From positions 1 to 64,000 of the forward strand of contig VFYV01000006.1 in the NCBI GenBank assembly GCA_016871395.1: a stretch of 64,000 bases of DNA, in the 5' to 3' direction. Shown here one piece after another: positions 23,190 to 32,057 of this stretch (positions within the stretch are counted from its first letter, which is position 1; each line of letters begins with the position of its first letter). The position numbers and the translations under genes were made by a program. The notes under the pieces are model-generated. The model was not told the origin of the DNA, did not search any database, and saw nothing but the letters and a program-made list of their open reading frames with translations. This DNA comes from Actinomycetota bacterium (lineage in GTDB: Bacteria; Actinomycetota; Acidimicrobiia; Acidimicrobiales; Ilumatobacteraceae).

Positions 23190-24008
23190 TCAGTCGAAGA
23201 GGGCTCCGAGGCGCAGTTCGCCCTCGCGGGTTTGGCCACCCTCGGCCAGGAACTTCAGCATCGCCTCGCGCGTTCCTTCGCCGCCCAAACAACGGGCGAA
23301 GGCGTTCCATTCGGCGATGAGATCGGCTTGCACGTCCTTCTCGGCGCGCAACACCGATGCCTTGGCTTCGGCCACCGCATGCGCGGGGAACGACGCGATA
23401 CGCCGGGCCAACCGGTCGACGAAGGGCCACAATTCGTCTCGGGGCAAGGCGCGATTGATCCAGCCCCACGATTCGGCGGTGCGAGCATCGATGTCGTCGC
23501 ACCCGAGCACCACCTCCAATGCCCGCGAACGACCCAACAGACGCGACAGTCGTTGGGTGCCGCTTCCGCCGGGGATGATTCCAAGAGCCACCTCGGGCTG
23601 ATTGAACACCGCTCCGGGATGATCGCCATGCGGCAGGCTGGCGAAGCGCATGTCGCAACTGGCGGCCAACTCACTACCGCCGCCACCCACGCGACCCTCG
23701 ATGACCGCAATGGTGACCTTGGGCATGGTGCGCAACGTCTCGCACATACGGTGGTACGGACCCAACTCGGTCGTGGGGGGTTGATCGGGCGGGAACGTCA
23801 GGATCGCCTCGACGTCGAAGTGCGCGATGAAGAAGTCCGGGTTGTCCGAGGACAGCACCACCGCCCGCACTGCATCGTCCACCCCCAACTCCTCGACGAT
23901 GCGCGCGGTCTCGAGGAACTGCTCGAACGTGAACAGATTGATGGGCGGGTCATCGAACACCACGCGTGCGATTCCTCCGCCAACCGAGACCTTCACCCCT
24001 GCACTCAT
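23190..24008 (-). CDS. Enoyl-CoA hydratase/isomerase family protein
   Basis: 272-aa crotonase-fold protein. The oxyanion-hole segments are IAHFDVEAI (first, where an A-G-x-D pattern is usual) and EGRVGGGGSELAASCDMRFAS (second; key GGGGSELA). The first oxyanion strand is atypical (FFIAHFD instead of FCAGxD). The catalytic region reads QPEVALGIIPGGSGTQRL, with Glu in the PEVALGI position retained. Substrate unknown. Its ATG is preceded by GGGGGA, so it has a normal leader. Converges on the fumarase gene. Confidence 0.87.
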   Translation of the reverse strand: MSAGVKVSVGGGIARVVFDDPPINLFTFEQFLETARIVEELGVDDAVRAVVLSSDNPDFFIAHFDVEAILTFPPDQPPTTELGPYHRMCETLRTMPKVTIAVIEGRVGGGGSELAASCDMRFASLPHGDHPGAVFNQPEVALGIIPGGSGTQRLSRLLGRSRALEVVLGCDDIDARTAESWGWINRALPRDELWPFVDRLARRIASFPAHAVAEAKASVLRAEKDVQADLIAEWNAFARCLGGEGTREAMLKFLAEGGQTREGELRLGALFD

Positions 24009-24041
24009 GACTCCCCCAGTCGTCGACTGTCCTCGCGCGAC

Positions 24042-24950
24042 TTACTTCAACAGACTCTTGACCACGTTGCGCGTGTCGTTGATCTCGTCGGGAGTGGCTC
24101 CGAACTCGACCGCGGCAAAATCGGTGACGCCGATGTCGGCCAGTGACGCGATGCGCTCGGCCACCTCGGCCTCGCTGCCGATGATGGCGATGTCGGCGGG
24201 TCCGGCCACACCCTCCTTGTCGAGCATGGCGCGGTAGCTGGGCAGTTGGCCGTACACCACGAAGACCTTGGCGGCTCGCTCCAACGCGGCGGCACGATCC
24301 TTCGTGACGCACACGGGCAACGCGGCGATCACGCGGGTCGCGTCGCGACCGGACTTCTCGGCGGCGGCGCGCAACGTGGGAACCGTGTGGTTCTTCAGGG
24401 TCTGCGGACCGGTGCACCACGTGAGCGTGCCGTCGGCGAGAGCCGCGGTGACCTTCAACATCTGCTCACCGAGCGCGGCGACCACCACGCTCGGCCGGGA
24501 GCCCCCGGGCACCGCCACTCCACCGTTCACGCGGAACTCCTCACCAGCGTGCGACACCGGCTTGCCCTCGAGCAACGGCATCATCACCTCGAGGTACTCG
24601 CGCATGTGACGTACCGGCTTGTCGAAACTCATGCCCCACATCGACTCCACCACTACCTTGTGACTGAGGCCGATTCCCAGACAAAGACGACCATTCGACG
24701 CCGCGTTCACGGTCAGGGCCTGCTGGGCCATCATCATCGGGTGACGGGGATAGGTGGGGACGACGCTGGTGCCCAACTCGATACGGGGCACCTCGCGACC
24801 GATCACGGCCAGAGCCGTCAGCGCATCGTGTCCGAAGATCTGCGGGGCCCAATAACTGGCGAAGCCGGCGACCTCGGCCGCCCGTGCCTCGGCCGCCAAG
24901 GCGTCGATCGTTCCGTCGTTCGCTGCTCCACCGAAGATTCCAATACGCAT
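24042..24950 (-). CDS. LLM-class F420-dependent oxidoreductase
   Basis: 302-aa luciferase-like TIM-barrel protein. The start MRIGIFGG, the ELGTSVVPTYPRHPMMMAQQALTVN segment (key VVPTYPRHP) and GRLCLGIGLSHKVVVESMWGM are typical of actinobacterial F420-dependent members. F420 use is inferred from family, not shown. Mycobacterial sterol loci contain a related protein (Rv3520c), but this copy lies outside the steroid island. Leaderless ATG with TACGGT -10. Confidence 0.85.
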   Translation of the reverse strand: MRIGIFGGAANDGTIDALAAEARAAEVAGFASYWAPQIFGHDALTALAVIGREVPRIELGTSVVPTYPRHPMMMAQQALTVNAASNGRLCLGIGLSHKVVVESMWGMSFDKPVRHMREYLEVMMPLLEGKPVSHAGEEFRVNGGVAVPGGSRPSVVVAALGEQMLKVTAALADGTLTWCTGPQTLKNHTVPTLRAAAEKSGRDATRVIAALPVCVTKDRAAALERAAKVFVVYGQLPSYRAMLDKEGVAGPADIAIIGSEAEVAERIASLADIGVTDFAAVEFGATPDEINDTRNVVKSLLK

Positions 24951-24962
24951 GGGTACACCGTA
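24951..24962 (-). promoter_or_regulatory. -10 element TACGGT, leaderless start of the LLM gene
   Basis: TACGGT on the minus strand (24962-24957), 6 nt before ATG 24950. No Shine-Dalgarno. Confidence 0.6.
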
Positions 24963-24993
24963 ACCGCGCGAGCCAGCCCCGTCGGCACGGACC

Positions 24994-26610
24994 TCAGGCG
25001 AGGCTGACGACCTCCAGCCAGTCCGGGCCGAAGTAATCCAACTGGCCGTCGGGCATCAGCAACACCTTGGTCGGCGACAGACGTTCGACGAACTCGGTGT
25101 CGTGACTGACGAAGATGATCGCGCCCTTCCATCCCGACAGGGCATCGGCCACCGCCTCTCGACTGGGCGGGTCGAGGTTGTTGGTGGGTTCGTCGAGCAA
25201 CAACAAGTTGTTGCGTCCGACCATCAGCATGGCCAAGGCCAACTTCGTCTTCTCACCTCCGCTGAGCGTGCCCGACTTCTGGAACACCTTCTCGCCTGAC
25301 AGACCGAACATGCCCAACAGTCCCCGCAACTGAGTCTCGGTCAACTGCACCCCGGGGGGTACCTGGCGGCGGATGTTGTCGAGCAACGAGGCGTTGGTGT
25401 CGAGATTGTCGTGCTCCTGCGCGTAGTAGCCCCACGAGACCTGGTGACCGAAGCCGAAACGGCCAGAATCGGCCTTGGTCTCACCCGCGAGGATGCGCAA
25501 AAGGCTGGTCTTGCCCGCCCCGTTGAGACCCAACACCAAGAGACGCTCGCCCCGACCCAAGTCGAACGAGACGTTCTCGAACACCGGCGGCCCGCCGTAT
25601 CCCTTGGCCAGCCTTTCAGCATCGATGACGGTGGTACCGCACGACGGCGGATCAGGAAACTTCACCTGGATTCGTCGAGTCGCATCGGGGGCACTCACCC
25701 TCTCACCCTGTAGACGATCGATGCGCTTCTCGATGCTGTGCGCCATCGCGGCCTTGGTGGCTTTGGCACCGAATCGATCCACCACGGCCTGCAGTCGGAC
25801 GATCTCCTTGGCCTGCAACGCGGCCCTCTTGGCCAGTCGTTCCTCGTCCTCGGCACGCGCCCGTTGGTATTGGCTGTAGGTACCCCGGTACTCCACGATG
25901 TGCCCGGTGGCGTCCTCGGCCCCGCGATCGAGATGCAGAACACGGGTGATCGCCTCATCGAGCAGATCGAGGTCGTGACTGATCACCAACAAAGCGCCTC
26001 GGTATTGACGAAGAAAACCGAGCAACCATGTCTTGGCATCCATGTCGAGATGGTTCGTCGGTTCGTCCAGCAACAGTGCATCACTTCCGGAGAAGAGAAT
26101 GCGTGACAACTCCACACGACGTCGCTCGCCACCCGACAACACGCCCACCGGCAGATCCAAACGTTCGCCGCTCATGCCGAGACCGGCCGCGATGCTACGA
26201 GCCTCGCTCTCGGCGGCGTAACCACCCTTCAGAGCGAACTCCTCCTCGGCGCGGCTGAAACGCCGCACGTTGTGATCGCTCGCATCTTCCTCCATGGTGA
26301 TACGCAACTTCTCGATGCGCATCAGCTCGTCGTCGATGTTGCGGCCGGCGAGGATGTGCGAGATGGCCGAACGTCCGTCGTAAATTCCCGCGATTCGGGG
26401 GTCCTGAGGTAGATAGCCAAAGGCGCCCCGACGGGCGATCCTGCCGGCGATGGGTTCCGCCTCGCCGCCGAGCACCTTGAGAAGACTGGTCTTGCCGGCT
26501 CCATTCCGGCCCACCAAGCCGACCTTGTCTTTGGGCATCACGGTGAAAGAGGCCTCGGCAACGACGACGCGACCTCCCACTTCGACGGAGAGCGACTGGA
26601 CTTGAAGCAC
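24994..26610 (-). CDS. ABC-F family ATPase (ribosome-associated type)
   Basis: 538-aa protein with two ABC ATPase domains and no membrane segment. Walker A motifs are GRNGAGKTS (about 34-42) and GLNGAGKTS in the second half. Signatures are LSGGERRRVELSR and LSGGEKTKLALAM; both Walker B are LLLDEPTNHLD / LLLDEPTNNLD. A charged linker (residues about 240-310) separates the domains. ABC-F proteins act at the ribosome in translation control or antibiotic protection. GTG start; a tandem 14-bp repeat lies just upstream. Confidence 0.92.
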   Translation of the reverse strand: MLQVQSLSVEVGGRVVVAEASFTVMPKDKVGLVGRNGAGKTSLLKVLGGEAEPIAGRIARRGAFGYLPQDPRIAGIYDGRSAISHILAGRNIDDELMRIEKLRITMEEDASDHNVRRFSRAEEEFALKGGYAAESEARSIAAGLGMSGERLDLPVGVLSGGERRRVELSRILFSGSDALLLDEPTNHLDMDAKTWLLGFLRQYRGALLVISHDLDLLDEAITRVLHLDRGAEDATGHIVEYRGTYSQYQRARAEDEERLAKRAALQAKEIVRLQAVVDRFGAKATKAAMAHSIEKRIDRLQGERVSAPDATRRIQVKFPDPPSCGTTVIDAERLAKGYGGPPVFENVSFDLGRGERLLVLGLNGAGKTSLLRILAGETKADSGRFGFGHQVSWGYYAQEHDNLDTNASLLDNIRRQVPPGVQLTETQLRGLLGMFGLSGEKVFQKSGTLSGGEKTKLALAMLMVGRNNLLLLDEPTNNLDPPSREAVADALSGWKGAIIFVSHDTEFVERLSPTKVLLMPDGQLDYFGPDWLEVVSLA

Positions 26611-26637
26611 CTCTCAAGTGTGTGCCGTCGAGGTCCC

Positions 26638-26666
26638 CGTCACAACCGGGCACGTCACAACCGGGC
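26638..26666. repeat. Tandem 14-bp direct repeat upstream of the ABC-F gene
   Basis: Two identical copies of CGTCACAACCGGGC, at 26638-26651 and 26653-26666, separated by 1 nt (period 15). They lie 28-56 nt upstream of the ABC-F GTG start, where a regulator or attenuation element could act. No function is shown. Confidence 0.6.
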
Positions 26667-26679
26667 GATCTGAGTCGCC
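26664..26679 (-). terminator. Possible stem-loop after the SGNH gene
   Basis: GGCGA and TCGCC form a 5-bp stem with a 6-nt loop, directly downstream of the SGNH gene stop at 26682 on the minus strand. No U-tract. It overlaps the second copy of the 14-bp repeat by 3 nt. Confidence 0.3.
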
Positions 26680-26681
26680 GA

Positions 26682-27623
26682 TCAATTCGAAACGAGAGTC
26701 GTGCTGGTGGTCGACGGAGAGATCGTCGTGGTCGTCGCACCCGGCACCGTCGGTGAAACCGTCGTGGTGGTCACGGTCGGGTCCAGCGTCGTGGTGGTGG
26801 CGTTGGGATCGGTCGTCGTGGGGGCCGCGGGCGGCAGATTGGCCAACGGCGCGTCATCGGTGAACTCCGATGGCAGACACTTCCCATCGGCAGGAGCGGG
26901 AGCCATCCCGAGCATTTCGATGATGCGACGCATCATCAGTTCGTTGCCGGCCGGGACCGGGTGAATACCGTCTTTCCACAAAAGCCCGGGGCTTCGAGAG
27001 ATGATTCGCCAGTCCAGTAACCACAGATTGTCGCGGGCCGCCGCCTCGTCGATGATCACTTCGTTCACCTCGGCGATGTACGGCTTGAATTCGGTGGCGG
27101 TGAGGATGATCACGGGCCGGGGCGCGAGGGTATCGAGGATCTCGCGCAACATTTCGCGGTACTTGGCTTGGTCGCGTCCGTAGTTGGTGCCCAGGAACAA
27201 CACCGCGGCGTCGAAACCCTGTGGCAACTTCTTGTCGATGATGTCCAGTCCCAGATCGATGGGTTTGCCCCGTTCACCCTCGATCGACACCCGCCAACCC
27301 AAGGGAACCAACAGATCGCACCCCGGGCCGTCGAATCGTCGAGACAAGGCGGCGAAGATCGAATCTCCGATGAAGAGCACCTTGTTGCCATCGGCCACCT
27401 CACCCACGGTCACCTGACGACCCGACGCGACCGTCGTGACACCACTGGTGCCGCCGAGCACGTCCGATCCGGAGGGATCGGGCACGACGCCGACTCCGGC
27501 GACCGTCCCGAGGGGCCCCGACGGTCGAGGTGCGGCGGTGTCACCACCGCAGGCGGCGCTGCCGATCATCGATACGACCAACGGCACCAACGTCCATCGT
27601 CGACGACGACGAGAAAAAGTCAT
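26682..27623 (-). CDS. SGNH/GDSL-type hydrolase lipoprotein with Thr-rich C-terminal tail
   Basis: 313-aa secreted protein. A basic N-terminus and hydrophobic segment end in the lipobox GSAAC (Cys25), predicting a lipoprotein. The SGNH motifs are FIGDSI (Ser88), GTNY (block with Asn) and DGIHP (Asp and His). These hydrolases often act on acetyl or acyl groups of cell-envelope glycans. The last 45 residues are low-complexity TTTT-DPT/SPT repeats. The ATG overlaps the mscL stop (ATGA). Confidence 0.82.
   Translation of the reverse strand: MTFSRRRRRWTLVPLVVSMIGSAACGGDTAAPRPSGPLGTVAGVGVVPDPSGSDVLGGTSGVTTVASGRQVTVGEVADGNKVLFIGDSIFAALSRRFDGPGCDLLVPLGWRVSIEGERGKPIDLGLDIIDKKLPQGFDAAVLFLGTNYGRDQAKYREMLREILDTLAPRPVIILTATEFKPYIAEVNEVIIDEAAARDNLWLLDWRIISRSPGLLWKDGIHPVPAGNELMMRRIIEMLGMAPAPADGKCLPSEFTDDAPLANLPPAAPTTTDPNATTTTLDPTVTTTTVSPTVPGATTTTISPSTTSTTLVSN
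26685..26819 (-). repeat. Low-complexity repeat encoding the Thr-rich tail of the SGNH protein
   Basis: Codons 269-313 encode four irregular blocks of TTTT followed by DP or SP turns, about 9-12 residues each. On the plus strand the DNA shows recurring GTCGTGGTGGTC. Such tails are commonly wall-spanning linkers; here it is C-terminal. Confidence 0.7.
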
Positions 27624-28009
27624 TTCGTCTCGTTCTGCTCGCGGATGAGTCTCAACTCGTCGAGGATGGAGCTCAACAACACCATCTCCGACGGGGGAGC
27701 CTCGGCTGGTGTGCCAGTGGCCTTGTTGTAGGCCTTCAACATCAAGAACAACACAAAAGCGATGGACACGAAGGTCACCGCCACGGTGAGAAACGATCCG
27801 AAACGGATCTCGGCGTCGTTCAGATGCAAGATGAGGAGGTCGTCGAATTTCGGCTCACCGAAAGGAACCGCCACCAACGGCATGATGACGTTCTCCACGA
27901 GAGCCGTCACCAGGTTGGAGAAGGCCCCGCCGACGACGAAACCGATGGCGATCGCCAACAGGTTGCCCTTGTTGATGAAGGTCTTGAATTCCAACATCAG
28001 CTTCTTCAT
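27620..28009 (-). CDS. mscL: Large-conductance mechanosensitive channel
   Basis: 129-aa MscL, releasing osmolytes on hypo-osmotic shock. The N-terminal MKKLMLEFKTFINKGN and first transmembrane helix LLAIAIGFVVGGAFSNLVTALVENVIMP are characteristic (key GFVVGGAF). The second helix and C-terminal amphipathic helix (SSILDELRLIREQ) follow. ATG 28009 is chosen over the GTG at 28030 because GGAGG lies 8 nt upstream. The stop overlaps the SGNH gene start. Confidence 0.95.
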   Translation of the reverse strand: MKKLMLEFKTFINKGNLLAIAIGFVVGGAFSNLVTALVENVIMPLVAVPFGEPKFDDLLILHLNDAEIRFGSFLTVAVTFVSIAFVLFLMLKAYNKATGTPAEAPPSEMVLLSSILDELRLIREQNETK

Positions 28010-28036
28010 CGTGTCGCCTCCGAGGCGCAAACCCTA
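28010..28036 (-). promoter_or_regulatory. Promoter and ribosome-binding site of mscL
   Basis: TAGGGT on the minus strand (28036-28031) would place the transcript start about 15 nt before ATG 28009; GGAGG is at 28022-28018. Unlike many neighbours, this gene has a short leader with a Shine-Dalgarno. Confidence 0.5.
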
Positions 28037-28066
28037 CCGACGTCGAAGCGGTAACAGGGCTCGCAC

Positions 28067-28078
28067 TACCCTGACGTC
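28067..28078 (+). promoter_or_regulatory. -10 element TACCCT, leaderless start
   Basis: TACCCT at 28067-28072, 6 nt, then ATG 28079. Divergent from the mscL promoter. Confidence 0.55.
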
Positions 28079-28936
28079 ATGGTCGAGAACTCTGCCGATG
28101 ACCGCGATGGCACACCGCTCACGCAGGTTCCCGAGCTGTTGCTGGATCAAATCGATTCGCTGCGGGTCCTGCGTGCCGACTCCGACGAGGAAAAAGGTGC
28201 CCTCCTCGAGCAGATCGGTGGCAAGGGCGTTGTCGAGCAGGAGATGGTCACCCAAATGGCCGCCATTCGACCGCTCCAGTTTCCCGACCGATTCGAGGAG
28301 GCCCATCGAATGGTGATGCGCGCGATCGAGGTACTCGATCGCAATGGTCAACGCTCCGCCGTGTTGCCCCGACTCGGGCCTCTGCGACCAGTGGCGACGT
28401 GGTTGGTGCAATTGGTGACGCGCTGGATCGTTCGTAATCACGTTTCGCGATTACTGGGACGAATCTGCGGTTTGTACGAACGCCGCGAGGCCAACAGCAA
28501 TTGGTCGTCGCGCGAGCATTCCATGTTGCGCCGAGCGCGTCTGGACGCACGACGAGTACAAACGGGAATGAACGGCAAGGCGCTCGGTCTGCCCACATTC
28601 CTGTTGGGGGGAGCGTTCCTCGGGTCGATCGCCAGTGCGCTGCAGAGCGTGGCCCGGGCCGCCCTCGACTCGCGAGCCGGAGTGATCGTACTCAGCGTCA
28701 TCGTGATGGCTGTGTTGGCCGCGTTGTCGTGGGTCGCTCTTTACAGCGCGGGGGTCGCTCGACGTCGCATCAGGCTCTCGACGGATCAACCCGTCAAGGC
28801 GCTGTGGGAGACCATCGGGGTGGCGGGCAAGCCGCCGCGCGACGAGAGTTTCAACTTCGCGGCGTATGCGATCGCCTTGCTCTTGCTGTCGTGGATCGTC
28901 ATTCCTCTCGCTGTGTGGTTGGCGATCACCGCCTGA
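28079..28936 (+). CDS. Membrane protein of unknown function
   Basis: 285-aa protein not recognised. Residues 1-90 are hydrophilic and acidic, followed by a region around 100-120 that may touch the membrane, a basic stretch, then three hydrophobic segments at about 170-195, 200-225 and 260-283. The basic patches between segments suggest a cytoplasmic N-terminus. No catalytic motif is seen. Leaderless ATG, and the stop codon is 15 nt from the convergent MFS gene. Confidence 0.7.
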   Translation: MVENSADDRDGTPLTQVPELLLDQIDSLRVLRADSDEEKGALLEQIGGKGVVEQEMVTQMAAIRPLQFPDRFEEAHRMVMRAIEVLDRNGQRSAVLPRLGPLRPVATWLVQLVTRWIVRNHVSRLLGRICGLYERREANSNWSSREHSMLRRARLDARRVQTGMNGKALGLPTFLLGGAFLGSIASALQSVARAALDSRAGVIVLSVIVMAVLAALSWVALYSAGVARRRIRLSTDQPVKALWETIGVAGKPPRDESFNFAAYAIALLLLSWIVIPLAVWLAITA

Positions 28937-28951
28937 TACCACCGCTACGCG

Positions 28952-30256
28952 TCAGCGCCGAACATCGGGAACTTCCAAATCCTCGAATCGATCCACCCGC
29001 CGCAGGGACGGGAATGACACCGAGTACAGCGCCACGATCCCCACGGTGGCCACGCCACCACCGATGACCGCGGCCTGGGTACCGAACGCTTGAGCCGCTA
29101 CCCCACTCTCGAACGCACCCAGCTCGTTGCTCGCACCGATGAACACGTTCTCGACCGCCATCACGCGACCGCGTTTGTCGTCGGGGGTGACCAACGGAAC
29201 CAAGGTGCCGCGAATGTAGACACTCACCATGTCCGCGCCGGCGAGGATCACCAGCGACGCGAAAGCGAGAACGTAGCTGGTGGTGACACCCAGAACGATG
29301 GTGGCCAAGCCGAACAAGGTCACGACGAAAAGCAACTTCGGACCAACGCGACGCGTCACCGGTCGCGAGGCCAACACGAGCGCCATGAGCGCCGCACCGA
29401 TTCCCGGTGCGGCCCGCAACCAACCGTACGCAACGTCACCCACTCCGAGCCGCTCCTCGGCGATAGCCGGCAACAGGGCCACCGCACCTCCGAACAACAC
29501 CGCGAACAAGTCGAGCGAGATCGCCGCCAACAAAATGGGCGTGCGACGAATGAATCGAAGGCCCTCGAGAGCCGAGTGCAACGTGACCCGCTTCGACTCC
29601 TCGAGCGGCTCGCCACCAGGAGGGCGATTCACGAAGCGAATGGCGAGCAGGAACGTCATCCCACCGCCCACCATGAGGGCCGACACTCCGTAGGCCAACG
29701 CCGGTTCGACCGCGTAGAGGAAGCCACCAATTGCCGGGCCGACGATGGCCGCCGAGGTCCAGGTAGCCGAGTACAAAGCGATGGTGCGCGGCAACGCTCC
29801 CTCGGGTGCGACCATCGGCGGGATCGAACGCACCGACGGGGCGGCGAAGGCACGCGAGACTCCGAATAAAACGGCGATGAGGAAAAGGGGCCACACCGCG
29901 GTCGGATCGGACAATGCGTACAACATCAAAGCCAGCGAACACAACGCCTCGCCGCCCACGGCTAACGCACCGATGACCTTGCGATCGAACCGGTCGGCCA
30001 CGGAGCCGGTGACCAGAACGAGCAACGCCGCCGGAAGGAACTCGGCCAGACCGAGCAAGCCGATGTCCAGTTCGCGCCCGGTTATGTCGTACACCTGTTT
30101 GCCCAGAACGGTCGCCTGCAACATGACTCCGCTGGAGGTGAGGATGCTCGACAGCATGAGGTTGCGAACCGGAGCCACCCGCAACAAAGCCCGGGTGCTG
30201 ATGGTGGAAGCCATCGCATCATTCTTCGCATCGATCGCCGTGGACTCGTCAGACAT
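28952..30256 (-). CDS. MFS transporter (enterobactin exporter EntS-like)
   Basis: 434-aa transporter with about 12 transmembrane segments. The motif GSVADRFDRKVIG between TM2 and TM3 is the MFS motif A (GxxxDRxxRR/K). TPDDKRGRVMAVENVFIGASNELGAFESG (key ENVFIGASNELG) near TM10-11 is typical of the EntS-like group. Substrate unknown. The first about 25 residues are polar. Divergent from the amidase gene across a 39-bp gap. Confidence 0.87.
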   Translation of the reverse strand: MSDESTAIDAKNDAMASTISTRALLRVAPVRNLMLSSILTSSGVMLQATVLGKQVYDITGRELDIGLLGLAEFLPAALLVLVTGSVADRFDRKVIGALAVGGEALCSLALMLYALSDPTAVWPLFLIAVLFGVSRAFAAPSVRSIPPMVAPEGALPRTIALYSATWTSAAIVGPAIGGFLYAVEPALAYGVSALMVGGGMTFLLAIRFVNRPPGGEPLEESKRVTLHSALEGLRFIRRTPILLAAISLDLFAVLFGGAVALLPAIAEERLGVGDVAYGWLRAAPGIGAALMALVLASRPVTRRVGPKLLFVVTLFGLATIVLGVTTSYVLAFASLVILAGADMVSVYIRGTLVPLVTPDDKRGRVMAVENVFIGASNELGAFESGVAAQAFGTQAAVIGGGVATVGIVALYSVSFPSLRRVDRFEDLEVPDVRR

Positions 30257-30282
30257 CGATCGTTCACCATAGTGACACCTGC

Positions 30283-30295
30283 TAATAATTCAGGG
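30283..30295 (+). promoter_or_regulatory. -10 element TAATAA, leaderless start of the amidase gene
   Basis: TAATAA at 30283-30288 lies 7 nt before ATG 30296 in a local A/T-rich island. It argues for ATG 30296 over the in-frame start at 30272, which would lie upstream of the transcript start. Confidence 0.5.
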
Positions 30296-31735
30296 ATGGG
30301 TTCGCTCGCCGACGAGACACGATGGCTGGACGCGACCGCGCAAGCCGAGTTGGTCGCGCGCGGAGACGTGAAGCCGGTCGAGCTGGTGGAGGCCGCCATC
30401 GAGCGGATCGAGAGGTACGACCCCCGACTGAATGCCCTCACCTACCGGTGGTTCGACGACGCGCGGGCCTTGGCAGCCGACAACAACCTTCCGCTCGGGC
30501 CGTACCGCGGTGTGCCTTACTTGTTGAAGGATCTGTTCGCCGCCGAGGCCGGCAAGCCGCTGAGCAACGGCAACAAAGCGCACAAGGCCGCCAACTTCGT
30601 CTCGGACGCCGACACCACGTTGGTGGCGCGCTACAAGGCGGCCGGCCTCATCAGCCTCGGTCGAACCAACAGCCCCGAACTGGGAAGTGTCCCGGTGACC
30701 GAGCCCGAAGCATGGGGACCGACTCGCAACCCGTGGGACACCACGCGCACGGCGGGAGGCTCGAGTGGCGGGTCGGCCGCTGCGGTGGCCGCGGGCATGG
30801 TGCCCATCGCTCACGCCAGCGACGGCGGTGGGTCCATCCGTATCCCCGCGGCATGTTGCGGACTCGTCGGATTGAAGGTCTCCCAAGGCCGCATCACGAT
30901 GGGACCGTTGCGCGACGAGAGCAACCTGGGTGTCGAGCATTGCGTCAGTCGCACCGTGCGCGACTCGGCGCGGCTGTTAGACGCGACGCACGGGCGTGGC
31001 GTCGGTGACGTGGTCATCGCGCCCGTTCCCATTCGACCCTTCGCCGACGAGGTCGGCGCCGACCCCGGTCGACTGCGTATCGGCTTGCTCGATCACAGCC
31101 CGCGCGGATTCGTCACTGACCCCGAGTGCGTCACCGGCGTTCACAACGTCGCCCGGTTGTTGGCGTCGCTCGGCCACCACGTGGAACCGGCGTGGCCCGA
31201 GGTGCTGGGTGACAACGAGACGGGGCGTACGTTCAGCCAAATGTGGAGCACGAACATGGGCATGTCCTTGCGACGCTTCACCGCGGCCTTGGGTCGCGAA
31301 ATGACGGTGGACGATGTCGAGTCGATGAACTGGGCTCAGGCACAGTTCGCCAACAGCATCAGTGGCGTCGACTACTCGGCCTCGTTGGCCGCCGCGGTGA
31401 CGTTCCGTCGTGCAGTTCAGTCGTGGTGGTCGCAGGGCTGGGATCTGCTCTTGACCCCCACGCTGGCGGCACCGCCCTTGCCGGTGGGCTCGATGCTGAA
31501 CGACCCGGAACACCCGATGAAGCCCCTCGTCACTGCGGGTCAATGGGTCACGTTCACCGGACAATTCAACATGAGCGGACAGCCGGCCATCAGCCTTCCG
31601 TTGCATCGCACCCCCGCCGGACTACCGGTGGGCATCCAGTTGGTCGCCGCCTACGGACGCGAGGACATTCTCATTCGGGTGGCGTCACAGTTGGAGCAAG
31701 CCGCTCCGTGGGCACACCTGACACCCGATCTCTGA
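30296..31735 (+). CDS. Amidase signature family enzyme
   Basis: 479-aa amidohydrolase. The Ser-cisSer-Lys triad is visible: Lys78 (LLKDL), the cis-Ser at about 156 in GGSSGGS and the nucleophile Ser180 in DGGGSIRIP. Family members hydrolyse varied amides (GatA, acylamidases, nylon oligomer hydrolase); the substrate here is unknown. No gatB/gatC neighbour, so it is probably not GatA. The last 65 nt overlap the 3' end of the opposite-strand DUF952 gene. Confidence 0.9.
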   Translation: MGSLADETRWLDATAQAELVARGDVKPVELVEAAIERIERYDPRLNALTYRWFDDARALAADNNLPLGPYRGVPYLLKDLFAAEAGKPLSNGNKAHKAANFVSDADTTLVARYKAAGLISLGRTNSPELGSVPVTEPEAWGPTRNPWDTTRTAGGSSGGSAAAVAAGMVPIAHASDGGGSIRIPAACCGLVGLKVSQGRITMGPLRDESNLGVEHCVSRTVRDSARLLDATHGRGVGDVVIAPVPIRPFADEVGADPGRLRIGLLDHSPRGFVTDPECVTGVHNVARLLASLGHHVEPAWPEVLGDNETGRTFSQMWSTNMGMSLRRFTAALGREMTVDDVESMNWAQAQFANSISGVDYSASLAAAVTFRRAVQSWWSQGWDLLLTPTLAAPPLPVGSMLNDPEHPMKPLVTAGQWVTFTGQFNMSGQPAISLPLHRTPAGLPVGIQLVAAYGREDILIRVASQLEQAAPWAHLTPDL

Positions 31736-32057
31736 GCGGCGCACGATCCAGCGCGCGCTCGGCCGTGATCGCGATGAGATCGATCGGACCATAGATGTGC
31801 GGGAACTCGTCGGGCGCGTCTCCGAGACGTTCGACGACGACCGGTGAAGCGAGGAGGGTCTCGTCGATCTCGAGTAACACGAGTTGGTCATCACGCAGGT
31901 CACCGTAGAAGCGTTGTCGGACGCCACGCCACTGATGCTCGAAGCTGCAGTGCGTGTAACCCTCCTGCTCCACCGTAACCCCCCGCGTCGACCACCGATA
32001 GGAGCCCTCACGCTTGGCGACCTCCCAGTCGGTTCGTACCGCCAGATGAAGGATCAT
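31671..32057 (-). CDS. DUF952 family protein
   Basis: 128-aa protein with MILHLAVRTDWEVAK at the start, GYTHCSFEHQ, LLEIDETLL and FPHIYGPIDLIAI, the pattern of DUF952 (ADP-ribosyltransferase-like fold, function unknown). It starts with ATG overlapping the upstream SDR stop (ATGA) and its 3' end runs 65 nt into the amidase coding sequence on the other strand. Confidence 0.8.
   Translation of the reverse strand: MILHLAVRTDWEVAKREGSYRWSTRGVTVEQEGYTHCSFEHQWRGVRQRFYGDLRDDQLVLLEIDETLLASPVVVERLGDAPDEFPHIYGPIDLIAITAERALDRAPLRDRVSGVPTERLAPTVTPPE

Noticed and set aside
26685-26819. Tandem repeat as a CRISPR or mobile-element repeat
   Set aside because: The repetition comes from Thr codons of the protein tail; there are no spacers and copies are irregular.
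28072-28081. TGACGTCA palindrome at the start of the membrane protein gene as an operator
   Set aside because: An 8-bp palindrome overlapping the start codon is expected by chance in 64 kb and no second copy was noticed.
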